From assembly GCF_000565215.1 (NCBI RefSeq), contig NZ_CP006934.1:310001-374000 (forward strand): a DNA stretch of 64,000 bases. Direction: 5' to 3'. Of this stretch, positions 56,388 to 64,000 are shown piece after piece. The first letter of the stretch is position 1. The number at the start of each line of letters is the position of its first letter. Origin of the DNA: Spiroplasma sabaudiense Ar-1343. Its GTDB lineage: Bacteria > Bacillota_I > Bacilli_A > Mycoplasmatales > Mycoplasmataceae. A program made the position numbers and the translations under genes. The notes beneath the pieces are model-generated. The model saw nothing but the letters and a program-made list of their open reading frames with translations. It made no database searches and was not told where the DNA came from.

Positions 56388-57845
56388 GTTATTCAAATCT
56401 TGAAGTATAGAGGAAAAAACTTTATCATAGCTACAATTGGTTATGGTAAGGCAAACGCCGCAATGGCAATAACATATTTAATGGAAGAGTACAAAAACTT
56501 AGAAACTGTTTTAAACATTGACTTAGCTCTATCAACAAATGATAAATTTGATACAACAGATACTGTTATGTCAACTAAATTCATTTACAGAGATGCAGAT
56601 TTGACTGTTTTTAAAGATATTAAATATGGACAAATTGTTCACGAACCAGAAGCATTCCAATTCGATACTGAATTAGTTCAAACAGTTAAAAACTTTAAAT
56701 TAGGAGTTTCAGATGGAATTGTTGGAACAGCTGACATGTTAATCTACAACTCAAAACAATTTAAAGAAATGGTTGACAAATACGGACAAACAATTGACGT
56801 AATTGATACTGAAGCAGGAGCATTAGCTCAAGTTGCAAAAAAATCAACAGTAAATTTCATTGCAATGAAAATTATGTACAACAATGCATTAAGTCCTTGA
56901 GACAATGATCCATTACATAAATTTAAAATTTATGAAACAACTAATACTTTAAAATTCTTACTTGTAAGATTATTAAATTTATTATCTTCAAAACTAGTTC
57001 TTGATTTCAGTAAAAACTCACTTGATGAATTAGATATCATCAATGACTTATTTGAAATCGAACATGATTCATGAGTGAAACGTTTCAGCCCAGCTGCAAC
57101 TCAATTACTTTCAGGTGCAGGACCATCTCTAATGGCTCTTGACGCTAAAGGTTTAAAACCAGAAGCAATTGACTTAGTTGAAGTTATGAAACAAAAAGTT
57201 GAAGAAGAAGGACCAAGTAAAATTATTTTAGGGGAAGATGAATGAAAACATGCTCCTAAAAAATGATTGAAAAAAGTTATGTTCTTAGAAAATGTTCATG
57301 TAAATTAAGATGAATTATTATGAAACCGTTCAGCAAAATACGATGTTAAATCAGAAAAAATCTTCACAATTGAAGAAACTGCTAAAGCAATCGCTAAAAC
57401 AATTGCTGACCGTTCACAAGACAAATCATCATATGCATACGATGGAACAACAGCTCTAAACAAACACTTAATGGTAACTTGTGATCCTTTAGTTTCTTTC
57501 TACATTACAAATAACCAAACTCACGAATTCGTTGAGGAAAGAAAATTTGGTAGTGAATTAGTCGTTAATGAATTTATTAAATTCTTAAACAACGAATTGA
57601 AAGAAGTGGAATCACCATTTACTAAAATTGCTATTTTATTAAAAATTCCAGCAATCGGAAACAGAAGAATCCCAGTATTTATTGAAACTGCTAAAAAAGC
57701 AAACCAACCAATTAAATTCTTGGGTTACTCAGAATCAAACCAACAAAAATACACAGTTGTAGATATTTCAAGAAATGACTACGACCCAATTAAAGTTGGA
57801 TCATTCAAAGTAACTGTTCGATTAAAAAACGAAGTAACTAAATAG
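56301..57845 (+). pseudogene. fib: Spiroplasma fibril cytoskeletal protein, interrupted by one TAA
   Basis: Fib builds the flat cytoskeletal ribbon that shapes and drives helical spiroplasmas. The 514-codon frame matches the known ~512-residue protein. Its first ~230 residues resemble MTA/SAH nucleosidase; the enzyme's Glu (IDTEAGALAQ) is kept, but its SDNA-type Asp is Asn (YNNA), so catalysis is doubtful. An in-frame TAA at 57306-57308, after 335 residues, cuts it. The rest is open and reads as good Fib sequence to the normal end, NEVTK. A GAGGTG site precedes the ATG. No ribosome site precedes the first later in-frame ATG (57471). Confidence 0.85.
57306..57308 (+). other. in-frame TAA within fib
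   Basis: The only stop in an otherwise open 514-codon frame, between residues HVN and DELLWN. TAA is a normal stop in this genome, so it would truncate the protein. One base change from AAA, CAA or GAA, or a base-call error, would explain it. Confidence 0.85.
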
Positions 57846-57850
57846 TTATT

Positions 57851-57889
57851 AAAGAAACACTAAAAATGTGTTTCTTTTTTTATTTTTTT
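57851..57889 (+). terminator. strong terminator after fib
   Basis: AAAGAAACAC, a 7-base loop, GTGTTTCTTT, then a long T tract. A 10-bp perfect stem. Confidence 0.88.
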
Positions 57890-57916
57890 AAGTAAAATAA
57901 TTTTAAGGAGTTTATT

Positions 57917-58294
57917 TTGAAGACACCAACACAAACCGGATACCAAAAATTTTTGGAAGAAAAGAAAAGATATCAAGATGAGCAAAAAAATAAGCTTGAG
58001 AATATTGCCAAATCACCTAAGCAGGTTAAAGCGAAGAAAAATGAGGTTCATAAATTTGACGGTAAATTTGGTGAATTTTTACAAAAAGCTAAAATAAAAA
58101 ATATAAATAATCAAGAAATTATTGAAAAAAAATTAGCTCCAGATTTTTTAAAAATTAGCATTACTGGAAAAAAACAAATTACTAAAAAAAATAAAAGGCC
58201 AAATGACGTTGAGGTTTTAAGAGACCAAATCGCCAATCGTGTCAGTAAAAATGCTAACTTTTTTAGTTTGAATAATTTAAAAAAGAAAAAGTAA
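57917..58294 (+). CDS. small Lys-rich hypothetical protein
   Basis: A 125-residue very basic protein (Lys, Asn, Ile, Gln), apparently helical in the first half, with a Lys-only tail. The start is TTG, 6 bases after AAGGAG. No UGA is required. No family recognised; the charge would suit nucleic-acid or scaffold binding. It lies between fib and the YitT-like gene. Confidence 0.6.
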   Translation: MKTPTQTGYQKFLEEKKRYQDEQKNKLENIAKSPKQVKAKKNEVHKFDGKFGEFLQKAKIKNINNQEIIEKKLAPDFLKISITGKKQITKKNKRPNDVEVLRDQIANRVSKNANFFSLNNLKKKK

Positions 58295-58364
58295 TTTATT
58301 TAAAAAATTTAAATATTTAGTTTATTATTTAAATATTGGGCAATTTTACAAAGAGGGAATAATT

Positions 58365-60152
58365 ATGTCAGAGAAGAAAGCAAATAAAGAACAAAAAAAT
58401 TTGATTAAAGATTCAGTAATTCCTGCAAATTTAAATGTTGATACAACTGAAATTATAATTACAGAAGATGGTCAAGTTATTGAAGAGCAATTTGAAGATA
58501 AAGCCACCCAATCTGCGAATTATTCAAAAATTGAAAAAAGTTTAATTTCTCGCCGAGAGCAATCAATTTTAATAGCTAACTATTTTAAAATTCGTTTTTT
58601 AAAAGATTTGGGAATGGTTGCGATGGCGGCTTTGTTTGTAACTATTGCTTTCGATTATTTTATTACTTCAACAGGACCAACAGGACTTTTTCCCGCAGGT
58701 TTAGGTTCTCTGGCGCGATTTTTTGGATTATTAACTTCACCAGAAATCTCAACTCAAGCCGCATTATACTTTGTCTATTATTTTCTTTTAAATATTCCAT
58801 TAATGATTTTTGGAATAGTTCGCTTAGGCTGAAAATTTACTTTCACTACTTTTTTATACATTGTTTTACAAATCGGGTTTGACCAAATCCTAAGAATTCT
58901 ACCATTGGTTAATCCCAATGAATTTCATATGTTAATTGATATAAATATTTTGAACTCAAATCCTAATAGTTGAAATAACTCTATTTGATTGTTTTTGTTT
59001 GCCCTAATTGGGGGTGCTATGGTTGGAGCGGCCTACTCATTAATATATCGAATTGGTTCTTCAACTGGGGGAATGGACTTTATTACTGTTTGAATTTCTA
59101 GAAAAAAATCAAAGCCTCTAGGAAGTTTAAATCGAAATATCAATTTACTTATCTTGGGAGTAATTATAATCTTAAATGCGATTGTTCTAAATCCATCGCT
59201 TTTCTCACCAGACCTGATTTTGTCTGCTTTAAAATCCCTTGACTTTGATTCGAGTTTTTCAAGTAAAAATGATGTTACTTTAAATGGCTACCATGTTAAC
59301 CTTTTTAGCTCAATGTTTAACCACAATATTTTTAATAAGTATAATGGCGATTTACTAGGAGACTTATATGATCATGATTATGATTTCGTTCGACTTTGAA
59401 CTGAGCATCCAGAAAAATTTGACCCTCAATTTTATTGAACTTTTTCACCATTGGTTAATCAAAATGCCATAGTTTTTGATCAAGATAAAGCTCTATTTAT
59501 TGTTAATAGTTCTGTTTCAATGCCATTGTTACCAAATCAAAAGGATTTAATTTGAAATTATTTAAGTATTGATTCGGTCACCTCTGGTTATAGTAAATTA
59601 CCACTCCAATTGGAGATTTTAGTAAGGGTTAAATTTATTTTTGGGCCAACTCTATTTGCCTCAATTTTATTAGTTTTTACTTCAGGAATGTTGACTAATG
59701 CTTTGTATCCAAAATACAAAATTCGCACATACCTAATCACTACCAAACTAATGCATCAAATCAGCAATGTTTTGTTAGAAAATGGTTATGAAAACGATAT
59801 TATGTCTTGAGATGCAACTAATAGAACCACAGGTAATTACTTGCACCGAAGCATTATTATGGTTTCAATGTCAGTTATGGATTGAGATGTAATTGAAAAA
59901 TTTATTTTCACAGCTGATCCCTTTGCAAAAGTCAATGTAATTAAGACCAAAGAAGTTAAAGGTTTATTCAAATTTGAAACCAAAAAAAATGAGGAACGTG
60001 AGTATGTTCACCAGTCAGTTGTTTCTGATGAAAATGAACTTGAAAAAATTCGTCAAGTAGCGTATGTTAAATCTAGCCGCCGAGATGAGCGAGAAGCCCG
60101 ACGCTTAGCTAAAAATAAAACTAAAAAAACTTCTAAAAAAATTGAAAAATAG
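58365..60152 (+). CDS. YitT family membrane protein, enlarged
   Basis: A 595-residue membrane protein. The central membrane part has the YitT hallmark GAAYSLIYRIGSSTGGMDFI, and the DUF2179-like cytoplasmic domain (KIRTYLITTK, with RTTG) lies near residue 455. It is about twice the usual YitT size. Additions are a charged N-terminal ~75 residues, a ~140-residue soluble insertion between membrane segments (about 276-412, probably outside the cell) and a basic tail. Many Trp are UGA. Substrate unknown. Confidence 0.8.
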
Positions 60153-60170
60153 CTAATTAATCAATATAAT
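60142..60170 (+). promoter_or_regulatory. promoter of comN-like/secDF unit
   Basis: TTGAAA, 17 bases, TATAAT. The -35 lies in the last codons of the YitT-like gene. Confidence 0.72.
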
Positions 60171-60199
60171 AATAGAAGTTGTTTATGGTGGTGTAAATT

Positions 60200-60487
60200 T
60201 TGCAAGATTTGAAATCAAATAACATTCTTAGTAACTATGTTTTGGCAATGTTGGAAATAAAAACAATAGAATTGCGTCATAAAATTTCCAGCATTTCAAT
60301 AGCAGATTTAGTTGATTATTTAAAAAAATTTATTTTAAATGGGAAACGTTTAAAATCAATAAGCGATGCCTCTTATTATATTTTCAATATTAAAATAAAC
60401 TATTTAATGGAATATTTAAATATTAAAGAATATACAAGAGAAGGTAACTCAATTGAAACAGATTTAAAAAGCATTTTAGAAGGATAG
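60200..60487 (+). CDS. ComN-like post-transcriptional regulator
   Basis: A 95-residue helical protein with a VDYLKKFILNGKRLKSISDA segment resembling ComN (post-transcriptional regulator family). In Bacillus, comN lies next to secDF, as this gene does, which supports the call. The start is TTG after GGTGGTG. No UGA is used. Its target here is unknown. It ends 7 bases before secDF. Confidence 0.6.
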   Translation: MQDLKSNNILSNYVLAMLEIKTIELRHKISSISIADLVDYLKKFILNGKRLKSISDASYYIFNIKINYLMEYLNIKEYTREGNSIETDLKSILEG

Positions 60488-60494
60488 TGATTTT

Positions 60495-63400
60495 ATGAAA
60501 AACAAAAGCTTCAAGTCAAAAACAAGCAAGAAAAACTTTTTTAGATTTTTTACAGTAATTTTAATCACTTTAGCTATGGTTTTTGGGGTTTTCTTATCAT
60601 CAGCATCAATAAATGAAAGCATTAAATTGGGTAAAGATTTTAGCGGAAGTTTTGTGGCAACCGTTGGAGTTTTTGATAATTCTAAAAATAATAGCGAAAG
60701 CTCAGGGAGCTTACCAAATGGGGATGCTGCTGCTGCCGCAGAAATTTTAAGTTCGAAAATTGATCCAATGGGTAACCAACAGATTAATGTTCGAGTTGCT
60801 GGAAAAAACTACTTGAGAGTTTCAGCACCAAAATCTTCTTTTGATAATAATGAAAGTCGTTTTCGCAGTGATATTCAACGCAGTGGGGGGATTTTCATTT
60901 TCAATAGTTCAGGGAAAGACCTGCTTTTTGGAGAAAATAATGAACGTACAAAAATGAGTGACGTTTTCTCAGGAGCTAGTGCAACTACAATGGGTCAAGG
61001 GACACGTAATGCACCTTTCATTCGCTTTGAATTGCCAACAGTTGGAGGAAAATTTAGCGAAATTGTTGACAGTTTAAATCCTGAAGAAGGTCAAGCTGAA
61101 GTAATGAGTATTTTAACAGATGTTGATGGACTGTTTGAAGATGTGAGAAGTTACTATTCACTATCAAGAACTAATCAAGATGAATTTTTAGAAACATGAT
61201 TTAATAAAATTTTAAAACCATTGCGTGAAACATACTTGAAATCGCAAAATCCAATTCAAAGAAAAGTTCTTTTTGACTTGTTTTTTGGGGAATATTCTTA
61301 TGTTGATATTAATGGAACAACCACACTTCGCGAAAGTTTAATCGCTCCAAACTCGCAATTCCAAACTGTTGAAGATTTTAGAAAAGTTATGGATTCATGA
61401 CATTATTTATCAGATACAACAAAATATATTTATGATCCTAACTCGGTAAAAGAGGACTTTATTGCTGGGGGAACTGGTAAATATAGTCAGCCAATCAAGG
61501 GGTATACTGAAAATTCAACAACTACTACAACTGATTTAGGAAATATTAAAGAGTTATTTGAAATGCTTTCAGATAACTTAGTATCGCTTGCAGTTTCAGT
61601 TGATGAGACTAATTTTGCAAAGTACTTTCTATACCAAGGAAATGTTTCAAAATCAGAACCATCAATAAAAACCGGTGGTTTTATTGGTGATTCGGGAAAA
61701 GCCTTCTTTGCTGAAACAAAAACCTTTACCCAAGCAAAATCTGCTGAAGCAGCTTTTGCAGCCGCTTCAAAAGGTTTCTCATTCTTCGTATTTTCAGTTA
61801 GTGAAGAATCTGGGTTAGTTAGCCCTGTCTTTCTAATTATTTCAGCAGTTGTTATGATTTTAATTGCTATCTTAATTGCTATCTTTTTACTGGTATTTTA
61901 TCGCTTGCTAGGGCTATTTACAATCATTATCATCTCAACAACAGTAGTACTAATGATGGTCTTTGCGAACCTGTTTGCATTACCATTTGGGGTCGAATCA
62001 ATTGCTGCAATTGCAATTGTTGTTGGATTAATTTTAGATATGTCAATTACCTTATTTGAGTCAATGAAACGTAGTATGTATTTGAAAAAACGTAGTTTTC
62101 GATCATCATTTATTATTTCCCATCGTGATACTCTTGGTGGAGTAATTGATGCTTCAGTTGTTCTAATCATCCCCAACATGATTCTTTTTTGAAATGCATC
62201 TAATGTTTTAAAAAGTTTTGCAACCTTGGTTACTCTTGGGGGATTTTTAACAATTTTCTTCGCAGTTGTTGTAATGAGATTAATGGTTTATTTAATTGCT
62301 AAAACTGATTTAATTGATCGTAATCCTAAATTATTTGCACTTAACACCACAGTTGGTAAAAAATCATCAATTTTAATTGAAATTAAATATAATAGTTTAA
62401 ACCATCAAATTAGGGTTTTGGAAAACCCAAATCCATTAATTACAAAAATCACAAAAATTAATGAAAAAATTGCTTTCTATAAAGAAACAAATCAAGAACT
62501 TCAAGTTACAAAATTGACAAAAATTTTAGAAAAACTTGAGGCTAAGCAAGGGCAAATAGTTGCAAAAAATCAAGAAAAATTAATTAAAGTTAAAAAGAAT
62601 CTAGAACAGTTGAAAGTTAAACGCCAAGCTGCGATAGAAAAAAATAAAATTCGTGAAGAAAATTATGAAAAAAAACTTGTTGAAAAATTAGAACTAAAAA
62701 TTAAAAAATTTGAAGCTAAAAAAGATAAATTACAAGCTCTAGAAAGCCCTAAAAAAATCTTTAAATTAGAGGCTCAAATTGAAGAAAATAAATATTTAAT
62801 TAATAACAATTTCAGTATTGAAACCGAGTTGTTAGAAAGTGACATAATTGAGGGTGAAAACAATAGTGTAGCCGCAATTAGCGAACCAGTTGAACCAAAA
62901 ACAACTGCTGAAAAAATTCGTGTAAAACGAAGAGAACGTGGAATCTTTAAATTTAGTAAAGTATTTTTAATCATAATTATGGCAATGGTTGCTTTTGCAA
63001 CAATTTTAGGACTATCTGTTGGACCAAATTATGATCGTAGTTATGGCCATGGAACTGAATTCTTCATTTGAGGGGACTATATTGAAACCAGTTATTCAAA
63101 AGTTGAAGATTTAAGTAAAAATACTTGATGAATTGAAGACGTTGAAGTTCCATCAGAATTACAAGAAAAAGCGGCTAGTTTAGTTGTGGGACCTTCAGTA
63201 CCAAAAGCTGAACGTTTAGAAAAAGAAACTAAAGCAGTTGCTGAAACACTAGAGTTTATTTTCTCAAATAATAGTTACTTCCGTTTGATGACAAATTCAT
63301 CACTGTCACTTAGTGGTGTTAGAGTTAATTATGGAACAAACTACACTCCATTTGACCAAACAGGTGCTGTAGCTGACCCAACTCCTTGAATAATGTTTGA

Positions 63401-64000
63401 ATTCAGAGAAACACGCACTAAAACTTTAAAAGCAATTAATAATGTCTTAGTTCAATTCACCGATAAACCAGCGGGTTCACAAAATGATGCTTCTCGTGGA
63501 GTAGAAAGACTAATTTTAAATCCATTTTCAAGTAGCGAGTTGATTAAACAACTTGCACTATCAACATTAATAATTATTGCAGCATTAATCATTTACATTT
63601 TGATTCGTTTTAAATGAACATACTATGTAGCGATTACCCTAGCAATGGTCTTTGGATTAGCAGCGTTTGTTTCTTCGATTATTGTTTTCCAAATTCCATT
63701 AGGATTTACTGTAATTATTTCAGGATCATTGTTGATAAGTTTTATTTTAATAAATGCCATAATGATTTTAAATCATGGAAAAATATTAATTCAAAGTAAA
63801 AATGAATATTCACTAACTTTGTATTTTAACAAAGAAATTGATATTTCAGTTAATAACCGTGAAAACAAGGCGATTTATCGAAAAGAGATTGCAGTTCTAA
63901 GAAAAGAGCTGCGTGGTAAACTAAAAAGTAAAGAAATTACTAAAGTTGACAAAAAAGAATTGAAAAAACAATTCAAAATTGCTCGCCATGATCACCTGTT
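60495..64000 (+). CDS. secDF: protein translocase SecDF fusion (5' part)
   Basis: The SecDF accessory complex uses the ion gradient to pull proteins out of the Sec channel. The frame stays open for at least 1168 residues and leaves the window. TM1 is at residues ~15-37, then a long extracytoplasmic domain, then SecD membrane segments (about 440-600). The usual VDAN-type motif reads ILDMS here. A Lys/Glu coiled coil of ~130 residues (about 636-762) separates SecD from the SecF half, whose first membrane segment starts near residue 822. Many UGA-Trp. Confidence 0.9.

Noticed and set aside
57309-57845. A separate gene for the C-terminal half of fib.
   Set aside because: The first in-frame ATG (57471) starts well inside conserved Fib sequence and has no ribosome site, so an independent start is unlikely.

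Overview
The window is a compact, AT-rich, almost entirely plus-strand stretch of a Spiroplasma chromosome. In-frame UGA codons are read as tryptophan in nearly every gene (mycoplasma/spiroplasma code, table 4), while TAA and TAG remain stops. The genus call rests on a gene at 56.3-57.8 kb that matches the Spiroplasma fibril cytoskeletal protein (Fib). That protein is related to methylthioadenosine/SAH nucleosidase and is a hallmark of helical spiroplasmas. I identified families by reading translations; no database search was run.

Layout. 0-5 kb: 3' end of obg, nadE, small unknown genes, an Asn/Gln-rich membrane protein and hemW. 5-12 kb: heat-shock block clpB, then hrcA-grpE-dnaK-dnaJ, with CIRCE operators (HrcA sites) before clpB (two in tandem), hrcA and, at 27.3 kb, lon. 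12-20 kb: mnmA, fmt, efp, a fused PD-(D/E)XK/DEDDy nuclease of the DUF2779 type, and an ECF-S-like membrane domain fused to a HAD phosphatase. 21-26 kb: four large, highly charged proteins of unknown function. 26-31 kb: tig, lon, rarA. 31-37.4 kb: accessory surface/export region with a PH-like tail-anchored protein, a secreted HExxH protein, a DUF192 protein (minus strand), a DJ-1 protein and a peptidase-C39 ABC exporter with a small membrane partner.

37.4-48.5 kb is the conserved ybeY-dgkA-cdd-(two inserted membrane proteins)-era-recO-glyQS-dnaG-rpoD-trmK-NIF3 run. ispH lies convergently after it on the minus strand. 49-51 kb: a membrane protein, tRNA-Ser(CGA) and a lipoprotein. 51-56 kb: a DEAD-box helicase, a RavA-like MoxR ATPase, a ViaA-like von Willebrand factor A protein and a PPC/DUF296 protein, directly upstream of fib. 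58-64 kb: a YitT-family membrane protein, a ComN-like regulator and the start of a fused secDF that runs off the window.

Two genes are broken in the sequence as given. fib carries one in-frame TAA after about 65% of its length, with both halves otherwise intact. The NIF3 gene changes frame by -1 exactly at an in-phase A AAA AAC heptamer, a canonical slippery site. Both need read-level checking before being called biology. The best candidates for less-described systems are the RavA/ViaA/PPC set beside the fibril gene, the C39 exporter pair and the multi-CIRCE protease/chaperone regulon.
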